A stretch of DNA of 64,000 nt from Legionella antarctica (GCF_011764505.1 NZ_AP022839.1:186001-250000), one strand, 5' to 3'. Counted from the first letter of the stretch, positions 45,327 to 55,183 are shown. Numbers and translations: made by a program. The notes: generated by a model from the letters alone, not told the origin.

Positions 45327-46223
45327 CTAGACCTCTTTATCTTTAGCAATCAGTTTAATGATAGCTGAAAAATCTGCATCTCCCAGTCCTTGATCAATAA
45401 AATGTTGATACAGCTCAGTTGTTTTGGCGCCTAGTGGTGTTTCCAGGTTTACTGTACGAGCGGTATTCTGACTTAAGTTCAAATCTTTTAGCATCATTGC
45501 AGCAGCAAATCCGGCTTTATAATCATTATTGGCAGGAACATTTTCTAAAATACCAGGGACGGGGACATACTTGCTTACTACCCAGCACTGGCCTGATGCA
45601 CTATTAACCACTTCATGTAATTTTTGGTTAGTAAGACCTAGTTTTTCTGCCAACGTAAACGCCTCTGAAACAGCAATCATGGAAATACCCAATATCATGT
45701 TATTACATATTTTTGCAGCCTGACCACTGCCGGCATCTCCAGTATGGATGATTTTTTGCCCCATTAATGAGAGTATAGGCTTTGCGGCCGTGTAGGCATT
45801 GTCCTCACCACCCACCATAAAGGTCAAGGTAGCCGCAACTGCTCCTGCTACACCACCAGATACAGGAGCATCGACAACCAGAAAATGATTTTCTTTGGCT
45901 ATCTGATGTAACTCGCGAGACGTTTTTACATCAATGGTGGAGCAATCAATGAAAAGCGTACCTTCTTTGGCTTTATTAAATAACCCATCTACGCCAGTGC
46001 AGACATGTAATACCTGTTGTCCTGTTTGTAACATGGTAATGAGAATGTCTTGATCTTTGGAGGTATCCTGTAAATTATGGGCAATTAAGCCGCCCGCCTC
46101 AGAAAATCGTTCCATCGCAGTCAGTTGCAAATCATATCCGGTAACGTGATGACCTGCTTTAACAAGATTGATGGCCATAGGTAAACCCATATGCCCCAAT
46201 CCTACAAATCCTATTTTTGCCAT
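45327..46223 (-). CDS. mmsB: 3-hydroxyisobutyrate dehydrogenase
   Basis: 298-aa NAD-dependent beta-hydroxyacid dehydrogenase. The Rossmann motif is GFVGLGHMGLPMA. The substrate motif DAPVSGGVAGA and a catalytic Lys in GSGQAAKICNNM are seen. It oxidises 3-hydroxyisobutyrate to methylmalonate semialdehyde in valine degradation. It sits between mmsA (23 nt upstream) and acs. Confidence 0.93.
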   Translation of the reverse strand: MAKIGFVGLGHMGLPMAINLVKAGHHVTGYDLQLTAMERFSEAGGLIAHNLQDTSKDQDILITMLQTGQQVLHVCTGVDGLFNKAKEGTLFIDCSTIDVKTSRELHQIAKENHFLVVDAPVSGGVAGAVAATLTFMVGGEDNAYTAAKPILSLMGQKIIHTGDAGSGQAAKICNNMILGISMIAVSEAFTLAEKLGLTNQKLHEVVNSASGQCWVVSKYVPVPGILENVPANNDYKAGFAAAMMLKDLNLSQNTARTVNLETPLGAKTTELYQHFIDQGLGDADFSAIIKLIAKDKEV

Positions 46224-46246
46224 TTAAATCTCCGTAATCATCCAGA

Positions 46247-47746
46247 TTATTCATGGGTGGGCATTGCAAAAGCATTTTCCTTTAACACATTGACGGGCCA
46301 TTTACTGGTTACTGTTTTGCGACGAGTATAAAAATGAATGCTTTCTTCACCATGCATATTGGTATCGCCAAAGGCAGATCGTTTCCAGCCCCCAAAGGGG
46401 TGGTTGGCGATGGGAACAGGTATAGGAATATTAATTCCTACCATACCCACCTGAACACGTTGGCTGTATTCACGCGCACTGAATCCATCCCGAGTGAAAA
46501 TGGCGGTGCCATTACCGTATTGATTCTTATTAACGAAGGTAACAGCCTGTTCAAAATTTTGTACTCTGACGATCACTAAAACAGGACCGAAAATTTCATT
46601 TTGATACACTGACATGTGCTCTTCTACTCCATCAAAAAGGCATGGACCGAGGAAAAACCCTTGTTCATGTTGAGCGTGTTTAAATGTTCTGCCATCAATG
46701 ATTAATTTGGCCCCTTCTCCTACGCCCTTTTCTATAGCCGTCAGGACTTTTTGACGATGAGCCTCACTAATCAGAGGCCCCATATCTGTGTTTGCAACAT
46801 CACCAGCATCAATGCGCATGGCTCGAATCTGAGGTGCCATTTTAGCAATCAGGGCATCGGCAGTTTGATCGCCTACCGCAACGACCACCGAGATGGCCAT
46901 ACAACGTTCGCCTGCAGAGCCATATGCTGCACCAACTATGGCATTGGCTGCTTGATCCAAATCTGCATCAGGCATAACCACACAGTGATTTTTAGCTCCA
47001 CCAAAAGTATGAGCTCGCTTACCATAGGCAGTAGCAGTGGTGTAAATAGATTGAGCAACTGGGGTAGAAGCTACCGCAGTAAAGGCTGCAATGTCGGGGT
47101 GAGCTAATAAATGCTCCACGGTGGTTTTATTGCCCTGTAAACAATTGGCAACGCCTGCAGGTAAACCGGCCTCGGTTAATAACTCCAGCAAACGAACGGG
47201 AGCAGAGGGGTCTTGTTCTGAAGGTTTAAGGATAAAGGTATTACCACAAGCTATGGCAGGGATCATCATCCAAATAGGAACCATTACCGGAAAATTAAAA
47301 GGAGATACTCCAGCACAGACCCCCAACGGTTGTCTTATCGTATGACAATCAATATGACTGGCTACATTGGCTGAAAAATCACCTTTGAGCTGATTTACCA
47401 GGCCACAATGTAATTCGACCACCTCGATGGCGCGAGCTACCGATCCTTTAGCATCATCTATCGTTTTACCGTGTTCACGAGTTACAATTCGGGCTAGATC
47501 CATTTGGTTTTTTTCTAACAAATCTCTGAATCTAAATAAAATTCGCGCTCTCTTTATCGCTGGGGTTTGCGCCCATTCCATCCCTGCTTCTTTTGCCGTG
47601 GCAACCGCCTTGTCACAGGTTGCTTTGGAGGCGACATGTACCTCGCCAATGGCTTCGCCTAAAGCAGGATTGTAAACAGGGTGGCTTTCCGTATTTGTTT
47701 CGTTAACCGCTTGACCACCTATATGGTGTGGCACGTTATATACCAT
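46247..47746 (-). CDS. mmsA: Methylmalonate-semialdehyde dehydrogenase (CoA-acylating)
   Basis: 499-aa aldehyde dehydrogenase. The catalytic Cys is C282 in AGERCMAIS, the Asn lies in SPFNFPVM, and the NAD-binding helix carries TPVAQSIY. The RCM context and length fit MmsA, which converts methylmalonate semialdehyde to propionyl-CoA and CO2. First enzyme gene of the operon, followed by mmsB, acs and akr. Confidence 0.94.
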   Translation of the reverse strand: MVYNVPHHIGGQAVNETNTESHPVYNPALGEAIGEVHVASKATCDKAVATAKEAGMEWAQTPAIKRARILFRFRDLLEKNQMDLARIVTREHGKTIDDAKGSVARAIEVVELHCGLVNQLKGDFSANVASHIDCHTIRQPLGVCAGVSPFNFPVMVPIWMMIPAIACGNTFILKPSEQDPSAPVRLLELLTEAGLPAGVANCLQGNKTTVEHLLAHPDIAAFTAVASTPVAQSIYTTATAYGKRAHTFGGAKNHCVVMPDADLDQAANAIVGAAYGSAGERCMAISVVVAVGDQTADALIAKMAPQIRAMRIDAGDVANTDMGPLISEAHRQKVLTAIEKGVGEGAKLIIDGRTFKHAQHEQGFFLGPCLFDGVEEHMSVYQNEIFGPVLVIVRVQNFEQAVTFVNKNQYGNGTAIFTRDGFSAREYSQRVQVGMVGINIPIPVPIANHPFGGWKRSAFGDTNMHGEESIHFYTRRKTVTSKWPVNVLKENAFAMPTHE

Positions 47747-47781
47747 TACTAAACTCCTTTTTAATATTTTTAATTTGGTTA

Positions 47782-47958
47782 TTATTTAGTCACGGTTTTA
47801 AGGGTTGCGTGATATTGGCGGTTGGACTCATTGTCTCGAGACCATTGTGTTTCTATCACTTCAAATTGAATGGGATTACCAGCTTTGTCTAATGCATTTT
47901 GAATTGCATCATCAATTCCTGATTCCGAAAATCCTGTAAAAACTTCTATACTTTTCAT
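47782..47958 (-). CDS. Dodecin-like small flavin-binding protein
   Basis: 58 aa. The start MKSIEVFTGFSESGIDDAI and the end YHATLKTVTK fit the beta-alpha-beta-beta dodecin fold; ETQWSRDNE contains the Trp that stacks on flavin in dodecins. Dodecins form 12-subunit shells that store FMN or riboflavin. The ATG at 47958 is chosen because AAAGGA lies about 8 nt upstream. It is 35 nt before mmsA on the same strand and may head the operon. Length is slightly below typical dodecins (65-75 aa). Confidence 0.65.
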   Translation of the reverse strand: MKSIEVFTGFSESGIDDAIQNALDKAGNPIQFEVIETQWSRDNESNRQYHATLKTVTK

Positions 47959-48135
47959 AGACATCCTTTTAACATTCTTCCGAGAGAGATATAGTCTAGC
48001 ATGAAGTAAAACTATTAAGGTAATCAACTTTTATTCCAAACAGGGTTAAATAATTCAAATGTTTTTATCAGGTAATTGTTTCGCTGAATTATTTATACAA
48101 TAATGAATTACTTAAAGCAGTAAAGGAATCTAGCT

Positions 48136-50592
48136 ATGGGAAAAGGCAGAATTTTACGCGTTTTGGAGGGTTTGGTATTACCACAAGAGGTAACTTCTAC
48201 GTTAAGTGAACTCTTACCTGGTTATGTGATGGAACGTTATCAGCAAACTCCTGATTATCAGCAAAGTATTATACAACGTATCCACAGTCTGTACGAAGCT
48301 TTTTTATTTACTCTTGATGCTTACCCCCTTGATCCTAAATTCACACCTCTTAGCGCCGATACATTAAGGGGTTATGCTGAGGAATGTAAAAATGAATGTA
48401 CGTTAAGAAAAGTATCACTAGATGACTTACATAAAGAATTAGAGAAATTTACAGCTAAATTAGTACATGTTTTAGCCGCATGCTGGCAATGGCCCTCCGG
48501 TGAGCCTGTAAAAGAAGCTATTGCATGTTTAAATGAGGCCGAATGTTATAAATTAATGATGAATCATGGTCGTCCCGATATCGCCACTTTAGTGGCTACA
48601 GAAATAGATGGCACTAAAGAGTATGTCTTACAATATGATGAGGCAATTCCTTCTCATTACGAGCAATTAATTACAGAGCTTAAGACAATAAAAACCAGCA
48701 ACTACCCTAAAACACCCTCCTGGTTTCGTCGACTTCCTGAGTACCAACAAGCCTATTTCTGTAATTTGAAACTGGATGTATTCAGCCCAAAGGAGGTAGC
48801 TCAGGAGCTTAATCAATTTATTCTGGCATGGGGGGATATTAAAGGTAAATCCTTGACTTTGGCCACCGATTTAAAACAAATTCAAACGGATACTCCTCCA
48901 TTTCCAAACTGGTTTAATCAATTAAGTGTACAGCTTAAAGAAATGGTAAGGGTTTTAGCGCTTAAACCAGAGAGTATAAAGCACAATTTAGCTCGATTTA
49001 AATCCATGCTCGCTGAAAGTGCGAATAAAAATGAATTCAAGAAAACGCTGGCTCTAGTGCCTGTTATCCCTCAATGGTATTGGGTTTTAGCACACCGCAA
49101 ACAATGTTTTTTAGGACATGTGCTTAAAAATAGCGAAACTATAGAAGATGCAGTTTCGTCCCTATCAAGTCGTAATCGTGATTTGCCGGCTCCTTCAAAT
49201 TTCGGAGCTCATAGTTTAAAAAAAATTAGTGCCAAGGGGGAAGTGGTTGAGCTTTTTGGAAGAAGATTTCGGTCAAGCCATGTCGCAACGCGCGATGGTT
49301 TAAAATTTCCCGAGGCGGTTCAACAACGTCATTGCGACTCAAATTTGACGAAGGTGATGGAACATGCCAGACCAGAAGTACCTTGCTTGATGCAGACTCT
49401 AATTAGCCCGATTCATGCAGTAGATTATGTACCTGGCATAGTTACCAATTATTTACCTGAATTACCCCCTGATCTTGAATTATATAAATTAGCTCGTGCA
49501 GCGGTTGCGCGCAGGCAACGTGTCGCCAATATCTGGCAACATAACCATCCCTTTAATATTGCCAAGCTCTATTATTATACCCAGACTACTGATCCTGAGA
49601 GTATATCCATATTAACCAATGCACAGAGCTATGTTGCCGCGACTCCCGGTTTAAAGGAACTTCTGGATGATTACAAAAATGTTCTGGAGTCTCCAATGCT
49701 GTCAGCCACTTTTTGGGACTACGATGGTCGAGAGTTGTATCTAAGCTCTCTAGAGCAATTAATTATTCTCACCATCGGTGGATTGAGTTATGGGTCTTGC
49801 GTCAGTGGCAAAGATAGAAAGGCAATAGAGTTATTACACACTGATGCCATGATTCTGTATGAATCAAGATATGGCAACTGGCCAAAATTTGGTGATCCTA
49901 AAGATAAAGAGGAACGAGGTCGTTTTGTAACTACGTTTGTCGATCTTTATATTTCTCGTCATCAGCACGAACTTGCCGGGCAAAATGCTCCAGGCTCAAA
50001 GGGAATTAAAACCCCTGGAATGTATTTACCAAAAGATATTGTTGAAGAAATTAATAGACGTTTAGCTTCAGAAAGGGCGATAGAATTTGATGATCGATTA
50101 GCTACGGATAATGAAGTAAAGTATATCAGCAAAGATTTGAAGAGAAATTTTTTACCAGAAAATGAACTGCTCTGTACATTGATGGCCAAACAACTGGGAG
50201 AACCTGGATGCACCAAACTGTATAATGCATTAGGTGCATTGATCAATGAAACGCAAAGATTTAGGAAGCCTAAAGGTAGTTGGACTTCTTCATGGTATAA
50301 AGATGCTGAATCAATTCCCAGAGGAATCGATGCCATTCGAACCGTTATGGCGGATGAGTATGCCGGCAAAAATAATGTTCAGCGGCTTACGAGAATATTT
50401 TGCGCTGTTTTAAGCCACCCGGAAAAGGATAACACCAGTACTCCTGCAACTAATTCGGTTTATGATAATCTGATCAATATAATAAAACCCAAATCAGGGA
50501 ACAAGCTCGATGCTCTTGCCGATGTAGCAGTAAAAGAGTGGGAGTTATTGTTTGAAGAGTCCAAAAGAGCAAACCTGGGTTTAGTTTATTAG
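48136..50592 (+). CDS. sidP: SidP-like phosphoinositide phosphatase effector
   Basis: 818-aa protein with a CX5R phosphatase signature: C555-V-S-G-K-D-R561 (GSCVSGKDRKAI), the same form as C-K-S-G-K-D-R in IpgD/SopB and Legionella SidF. SidP of L. pneumophila is a Dot/Icm effector of about this length, located beside mmsA and dapB. It dephosphorylates PI(3)P and PI(3,5)P2 in vitro. The locus and motif support orthology. The rest is mostly helical without a signal peptide. The C terminus (EWELLFEESKRANLGLVY) is acidic then hydrophobic, as in Dot/Icm signals. It would act on host vacuolar membranes; this is inferred from the family. Confidence 0.83.
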   Translation: MGKGRILRVLEGLVLPQEVTSTLSELLPGYVMERYQQTPDYQQSIIQRIHSLYEAFLFTLDAYPLDPKFTPLSADTLRGYAEECKNECTLRKVSLDDLHKELEKFTAKLVHVLAACWQWPSGEPVKEAIACLNEAECYKLMMNHGRPDIATLVATEIDGTKEYVLQYDEAIPSHYEQLITELKTIKTSNYPKTPSWFRRLPEYQQAYFCNLKLDVFSPKEVAQELNQFILAWGDIKGKSLTLATDLKQIQTDTPPFPNWFNQLSVQLKEMVRVLALKPESIKHNLARFKSMLAESANKNEFKKTLALVPVIPQWYWVLAHRKQCFLGHVLKNSETIEDAVSSLSSRNRDLPAPSNFGAHSLKKISAKGEVVELFGRRFRSSHVATRDGLKFPEAVQQRHCDSNLTKVMEHARPEVPCLMQTLISPIHAVDYVPGIVTNYLPELPPDLELYKLARAAVARRQRVANIWQHNHPFNIAKLYYYTQTTDPESISILTNAQSYVAATPGLKELLDDYKNVLESPMLSATFWDYDGRELYLSSLEQLIILTIGGLSYGSCVSGKDRKAIELLHTDAMILYESRYGNWPKFGDPKDKEERGRFVTTFVDLYISRHQHELAGQNAPGSKGIKTPGMYLPKDIVEEINRRLASERAIEFDDRLATDNEVKYISKDLKRNFLPENELLCTLMAKQLGEPGCTKLYNALGALINETQRFRKPKGSWTSSWYKDAESIPRGIDAIRTVMADEYAGKNNVQRLTRIFCAVLSHPEKDNTSTPATNSVYDNLINIIKPKSGNKLDALADVAVKEWELLFEESKRANLGLVY

Positions 50593-50661
50593 TAAGGTTT
50601 TGTAGCGTTCAAACAATAGCATGCCGGATTTTACTATCTGAAGTTTGGTATTTCTATGTGC

Positions 50662-50678
50662 TGGGCTTTCACAGCCCA
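50662..50678. terminator. Bidirectional terminator between sidP and dapB
   Basis: TGGGCT-TTCAC-AGCCCA, a perfect 6-bp stem with a 5-nt loop, followed by AATTTAT. It is positioned between convergent genes. Confidence 0.6.
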
Positions 50679-50691
50679 ATTTATACTTCGG

Positions 50692-51423
50692 TTAAAGTAA
50701 ATGTTCCAGACCATAAATCAGAGTATTCAAATTTTGTACTTTTTGACAAGCTAGTACTACTCCGGGCATAAAACAATGGCGATCAATACTGTCGTGAGTA
50801 AGTGACAGGGTTTCACCACTGCTGCCGAAGAGAACCTCTTGACGAGCAAGAACCCCCGGCAAACGTAACGAATGAATATTAATATCATGATGTGTCCCGC
50901 CTCGCGCGCCTGGAATTAATTCTTTTAAATCCAGTTTATTCTTGGGTTTTTTTCTCGCCGCAGCAATCATTTCCGCAGTTTTTAGCGCAGTTCCTGAAGG
51001 GGCGTCCAGTTTTTGTTGGTGATGGGCCTCGATGATCTCTACTTCGGGCATGTACTCCGCTGCTTTTGCTGCAAAAATCATCATCAAAACAGCACTAATA
51101 GAAAAATTGGGAACAATAATACCCCCTAATTTTTTTGCATTACAGCGCTCAGTTAATTCCGTTATTTGCGAACCAGCTAATCCTGAGGTGCCAATCACCG
51201 GACGAGCACCCTGGTCAATAATAATCATGCTGTTAGCAAAAACACAGTCAGCACGTGTTAAATCGACAACGATTTGGGCATCCGTATCTCTAATCGCCTG
51301 GGCTAAATTGTCTTGTTTATTGAGCTGACCTACTAGTTTAAACTCACTATGATTTACTAAAGTTTCACAGGCAAGGGAACCCATTTTACCATTAGAACCA
51401 TTAACTATGACTCGAGCCACCAT
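50692..51423 (-). CDS. dapB: 4-hydroxy-tetrahydrodipicolinate reductase
   Basis: 243-aa enzyme of the lysine/diaminopimelate pathway (E. coli 273 aa). The nucleotide-binding loop is NGSNGKMGSLA. The catalytic region is EIIEAHHQQKLDAPSGTAL with the His-His and Lys of the family. The shorter form occurs in other bacteria. Confidence 0.96.
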   Translation of the reverse strand: MVARVIVNGSNGKMGSLACETLVNHSEFKLVGQLNKQDNLAQAIRDTDAQIVVDLTRADCVFANSMIIIDQGARPVIGTSGLAGSQITELTERCNAKKLGGIIVPNFSISAVLMMIFAAKAAEYMPEVEIIEAHHQQKLDAPSGTALKTAEMIAAARKKPKNKLDLKELIPGARGGTHHDINIHSLRLPGVLARQEVLFGSSGETLSLTHDSIDRHCFMPGVVLACQKVQNLNTLIYGLEHLL

Positions 51424-51493
51424 GTTTTCTCCATTTGGAATATTTACAATTTAAGATAGAACACCCATTTCTTGGAATATTCGGGTTTAAAAT

Positions 51494-51676
51494 TTAGCGT
51501 TCAGTTGACCTTTTTTCAGGATGAGCCATACGCCATGCCCATACCGATGCAAAGGGCCAACCAATTATTGAAGCTTGCATAATCAAGGCCAGGAAAGCAC
51601 CTCCTGGGTTATCATAAAGTAATAGAACTAGCCATGGTAAAAATACAGCAAGAGTTGACATCAGTATCCGTTTCAT
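51494..51676 (-). CDS. YqaE/Pmp3-like small membrane protein
   Basis: 60 aa with two hydrophobic helices (TLAVFLPWLVLLLYDNPGG, then ALIMQASIIGWPFASVWAW). This resembles the Pmp3/YqaE (UPF0057) family of stress-related membrane peptides, though the PP motif of many members reads LPW here. The ATG at 51676 (second of an ATG-ATG pair) lies 5 nt after GGAG. The longer frame upstream has no family similarity. The precise function is unknown. Confidence 0.65.
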   Translation of the reverse strand: MKRILMSTLAVFLPWLVLLLYDNPGGAFLALIMQASIIGWPFASVWAWRMAHPEKRSTER

Positions 51677-51964
51677 CATGTCTCCATTCCCTATAAATAT
51701 ATTAATTATATGCTTATCATGCTTCATTGGCTAATTGGATGTACCGTCAAAATTTATTTGATTACCGCGAAATGGCAGAGAGTGCTTGCAAAAACTCATT
51801 AAACATTGTACATTGTGCGCTCATTTCTAAATCGAATAACAGTATTATTCCATTAGCTAATTTCCGGATATGACAACCAACATCGCAAGGTCAACAGACT
51901 TTTTCAAATCAAATAACTTTGGTTATTATCACACTACTTCACTCTTTTTAACAAAGGTACCAGA

Positions 51965-52651
51965 ATGAGAAAACAGGAGCTGCATCCGCGCACCGCTGTC
52001 ATTAATAAAAGCCAAAAAAATAAATCTAAAAAAGCCCGAATCGATGCCTTATCGTGGCTTGCGCTTAATTTCCCCAATGCATTTGATAATTCCGTACAGA
52101 TAAGCCCCTTGAAAAAAGGAATCATGGATGACATCATGCTTCATGCAGACAAAGCTGCAGAAGCGAATATTTCAAAAAGCAAATTAAGAGAGGCGGTTGT
52201 TCTGTTTACCCGTCGTCTTGATTACCTGGCTTGTCTTAAGGCTCGGGAAATGCGCGTTGATTTGCAAGGAAATACGGTATCCGAAGTCACTACAGAAGAG
52301 GCAGAGCATGCTGCTGTTAAAATAAAAAAACGTATAGAAAAAGGTGTGCGAAATGCGCGTAAAATAATGGCAGAAAAAAATGCAGGGCAATCAATACCTC
52401 AACAACCAACTGGGAACGCAACAAAATCAACCAATCAACCGTCTTCAGGAACAGATGATTATTTACCAACCTATCCAGCTCGAGGCCCTGCGTATGGTGC
52501 TCAAAGTGTATCACCGCAACCAGCCCGATCCGCGGCAGTTGTTGTGAAACATAAAACCACCAGGCAGTACGATCCTGATGCTGTAGCTCGCTTGAAGGAA
52601 AAACTGGGTTTGTCTCGCAGTTTAGAAGAGAAAAAAGTAACGGCGGAGTAA
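51965..52651 (+). CDS. rocC: ProQ/FinO-domain RNA chaperone, RocC-like
   Basis: 228 aa. The N-terminal ProQ/FinO domain spans about residues 20-130 (ARIDALSWLALNFPNAF, PLKKGIMDDIM, REAVVLFTRRLDYLACL). A Lys-rich linker and a disordered Pro/Gln tail follow. In L. pneumophila the ProQ-family RocC, at this locus by my recollection, works with the sRNA RocR to repress natural competence genes. The same role is inferred here. The stop is 1 nt before the ATG of the next gene, so the two are coupled. Confidence 0.82.
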   Translation: MRKQELHPRTAVINKSQKNKSKKARIDALSWLALNFPNAFDNSVQISPLKKGIMDDIMLHADKAAEANISKSKLREAVVLFTRRLDYLACLKAREMRVDLQGNTVSEVTTEEAEHAAVKIKKRIEKGVRNARKIMAEKNAGQSIPQQPTGNATKSTNQPSSGTDDYLPTYPARGPAYGAQSVSPQPARSAAVVVKHKTTRQYDPDAVARLKEKLGLSRSLEEKKVTAE

Positions 52652-52652
52652 C

Positions 52653-53735
52653 ATGAGAACTGGGACACTGATTTTCAGTTTGCTGTTTTCTCAATTGACC
52701 TTTGCCTCACCTCAATTTACGGTGTCTACTCCTGATTTTCAAAGTCATTTTGACTTTAAAGGTGCTGAGTTATGTGCTACAGCAAAAGAGACTTTAGCTT
52801 ATTTAAATAAAGGATCAGCTTATGATCCTTTAGTGATTCATGCAGGCCAGGCAGTCAAAATACCCGTGGACAGAGTTAAAGCGACCTTGATATTTGTTTG
52901 CCAAAACCAGAATCAAATGAATAATCCAGCTTTTATAAAGCAACATTTTTATTTTATTCGCTGGTATCCTGATGTACATCGTGCAAAACGGTTGGCTGCG
53001 AATAAACCTTTGCTACAGAATTTACCCAAAGATCGTATTTTAATGACCAAGTATTATGTTCACTTAGCCAAAGCCAATACCCAGTATACCCCTAAAACAC
53101 CCTTCGCCCTGTATGCATTACCTAAAGACGAGCAACATTTAACTCTTGAACAGGCTAATGAGCACCCCGATTTAACTCGATTTAAATACGGCAAGCAGTC
53201 TATATTAAAAGGAGCATTAGAAAAAAAATCGGTGCCAAAACTAGCCTATTTAAGTCGTGAAAACCTGGAGGCGGCCCTGTTGCAAGGGACAGTGGTAGCT
53301 GATTTTGGCGGTGTCAGCAACAAAAAAATATTTAACGTACATCGAAATAATAATATTGCATACAGCCGCACCAAAACCCCCTATGCTCAGGAGCGTTTTT
53401 GGTATTTTAAACAGGTTGCTGGAATAAAGGGTTATGGTAAAGATGCGGAATATAAAATAACGGTTAATCCTGGTGTTACCTTCGCCGCTGATTTGGAGCA
53501 GTTGGGTCTTGGTAAAATGTTGATGATTCAGTATCATGATCAATCCGGTGCCGTTATTTCTAAAGCAGGAATTCTTGCTGATACCGGTGGGGCCTTCGCG
53601 GATAATTTATATCAAGTGGATTACTTGACAGGAAGCTACCCAGGCAAAGAGACTTTTTATAAAGCCTCTCGTCATTTACCTGATTATGTAGACGCCTATT
53701 TTATGATTTTAAAAGAAAGTAACAAAAATAAATAA
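52653..53735 (+). CDS. Exported protein with 3D (MltA-like) domain
   Basis: 360 aa. A signal peptide (MRTGTLIFSLLFSQLTFA) is followed by an unrecognised N-terminal region. The C-terminal part contains YKITVNPGVTFAADLEQLG and ILADTGGAFADNLYQVDY, resembling the 3D-domain beta barrel of MltA lytic transglycosylases, with the Asp of ADTGGA. A peptidoglycan-related role in the periplasm is likely but not certain. It is in an operon with rocC (1-nt spacing) and convergent with the kinase-like gene. Confidence 0.65.
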   Translation: MRTGTLIFSLLFSQLTFASPQFTVSTPDFQSHFDFKGAELCATAKETLAYLNKGSAYDPLVIHAGQAVKIPVDRVKATLIFVCQNQNQMNNPAFIKQHFYFIRWYPDVHRAKRLAANKPLLQNLPKDRILMTKYYVHLAKANTQYTPKTPFALYALPKDEQHLTLEQANEHPDLTRFKYGKQSILKGALEKKSVPKLAYLSRENLEAALLQGTVVADFGGVSNKKIFNVHRNNNIAYSRTKTPYAQERFWYFKQVAGIKGYGKDAEYKITVNPGVTFAADLEQLGLGKMLMIQYHDQSGAVISKAGILADTGGAFADNLYQVDYLTGSYPGKETFYKASRHLPDYVDAYFMILKESNKNK

Positions 53736-53765
53736 TTAAAAGTTTAACTGTTCTAGAACCTCGCT

Positions 53766-55007
53766 TTACATTGATTCGGGTGCTACACGAGAAGTTTCGT
53801 TGAGATTTTTTTCGTTAAATATAGTCTCCAGCTGTCTACAAAATAGCTCCCTTTTAGGTGATGCTTCAAAAGGATTTAGATAGTTATAGAGGCTCTGAAC
53901 GTAATTAGCTGTTTCATCATCAAGTTCACTTAGCTTGACAGATACTCCTGTTGTTTCAAAACTTTCATTAATGAATTGTGTCGCAATGTATTCTTTATTA
54001 TCTTTGAATTGGTGATATAAATGCTCAATGCCTCTTTTTTTATCCAGCAAAATTGCCGCTTTGAAAAGTGGAAACTGTTTAAAATTGTCTTCTGCTCTTT
54101 TCTCTAGTAATAATGGAGCTATTTTATCAAGTTTCTCTATCGTTTCAAACACTTCGTATTTTATGTGGGCTGATTCAAGGAACGACGCAGGAAGGGGTGG
54201 TTCATCCGGGGTATTATATTGCTGAAATACTGCTTTTACGATCTCGAAAGGATTCGCAAAAGAGTTATCTGCATCATTTTTTTTCTTATCTGCAAACATC
54301 ATATTACAAAGACAGCGGCCAAAATCAATTAGGACAACTTGCAGGTGATTGGATTTTTCAACTAAACCCCAATTTTCACCCCCCCTATCATCTCTGCCAA
54401 GTAGGGCCAATAATACAGCGCATACACCCAACCCACGTATTCGTTTATGTTGTGCGGGAAATCCATCGTGTTCTGCAAAATCGATTAATCCACCTGCGTC
54501 AATTTTAAATCCAAACAGGGTTTGATTTTCATAATGATAACTTGCTTTCCATGAATGAAAGTTATCTATAAAATCAGGCCCTATCAATGGAGCACGGGTA
54601 TGGGATTCGTAGTAGCGGTTATATTTTGGCGTGCAATGGGGATCAATATCGCGAACTATCTCGGAACAAAATATTTCCCTGGATATGGCAAACTCTTCTT
54701 CAGACGGCTCAATTTCATCGTCAAACAGCATATTTGGTCCATCGCCACAGGGTTTCGGAGCGGAGCTTTCATTATCATCTTCATCGCCGCAAACACCTAT
54801 TGCTGTATCACTTGTAACGGGACTGTTATCTTGCCTGAAATAAAGTGTCTCATTACCGTCGACATCACCCGTTTTCAGTAAAACCTTTTTGTCTCCATTT
54901 TCTTTTTTGGCAATACAGACAACCGTATTACCCTCGGGGGCGTCACTAAACCGAATATATCCAGTTGTTTTTTCTGGCATTGTTTTAGATAATTTAAAAA
55001 ACTTCAA
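53766..55007 (-). CDS. Kinase-like putative effector
   Basis: About 413 aa, not recognised as a known named effector. It has a kinase-type catalytic region: D210/D211...N216 (LLGRDDRGGENWGLV) followed by D232 of VVLIDFGRC. This is the D-x4-N plus DFG arrangement found in HipA-like and PI-kinase-like folds. The N-terminal ~100 residues are acidic, with Gly-Asp-rich segments. No signal peptide. The first codon is a TTG at 55007, placed 6 nt after AGG; an ATG at 54980 is the alternative. In L. pneumophila this position between rocC and pyk holds a different effector gene (sdhB) as I recall, so the gene is species-specific cargo (inference). Confidence 0.6.
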   Translation of the reverse strand: MKFFKLSKTMPEKTTGYIRFSDAPEGNTVVCIAKKENGDKKVLLKTGDVDGNETLYFRQDNSPVTSDTAIGVCGDEDDNESSAPKPCGDGPNMLFDDEIEPSEEEFAISREIFCSEIVRDIDPHCTPKYNRYYESHTRAPLIGPDFIDNFHSWKASYHYENQTLFGFKIDAGGLIDFAEHDGFPAQHKRIRGLGVCAVLLALLGRDDRGGENWGLVEKSNHLQVVLIDFGRCLCNMMFADKKKNDADNSFANPFEIVKAVFQQYNTPDEPPLPASFLESAHIKYEVFETIEKLDKIAPLLLEKRAEDNFKQFPLFKAAILLDKKRGIEHLYHQFKDNKEYIATQFINESFETTGVSVKLSELDDETANYVQSLYNYLNPFEASPKRELFCRQLETIFNEKNLNETSRVAPESM

Positions 55008-55032
55008 GGTACACCTCAATGATTCGTTTAGG

Positions 55033-55167
55033 TTAATTTAAATAAGAATGTTCAATTAGTGCGTGAGCAACAGAATAAATCTGATACAGAGTAGCAAGAT
55101 TACGGACATCGTCAACTGATAAATTGGATTGATTATTGTTATCTGTAGTGGAATTCAGGTGGTGGTT
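55033..55167 (-). pseudogene. C-terminal remnant of an unidentified protein
   Basis: A 44-codon frame without a start codon context reads NLSVDDVRNLATLYQIYSVA followed by HALIEHSYLN and a stop. The composition is clearly protein-like, with a helical heptad pattern. It may be the end of a lost effector gene at this locus. No family assigned. Confidence 0.35.
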
Positions 55168-55183
55168 TTAGCACATTACTGCG

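Noticed and set aside
53250..53543. Antisense open frames inside coding regions (for example within the 3D-domain gene and within mmsA)
   Set aside because: They lie opposite well-supported genes, have no family motifs and no ribosome sites.
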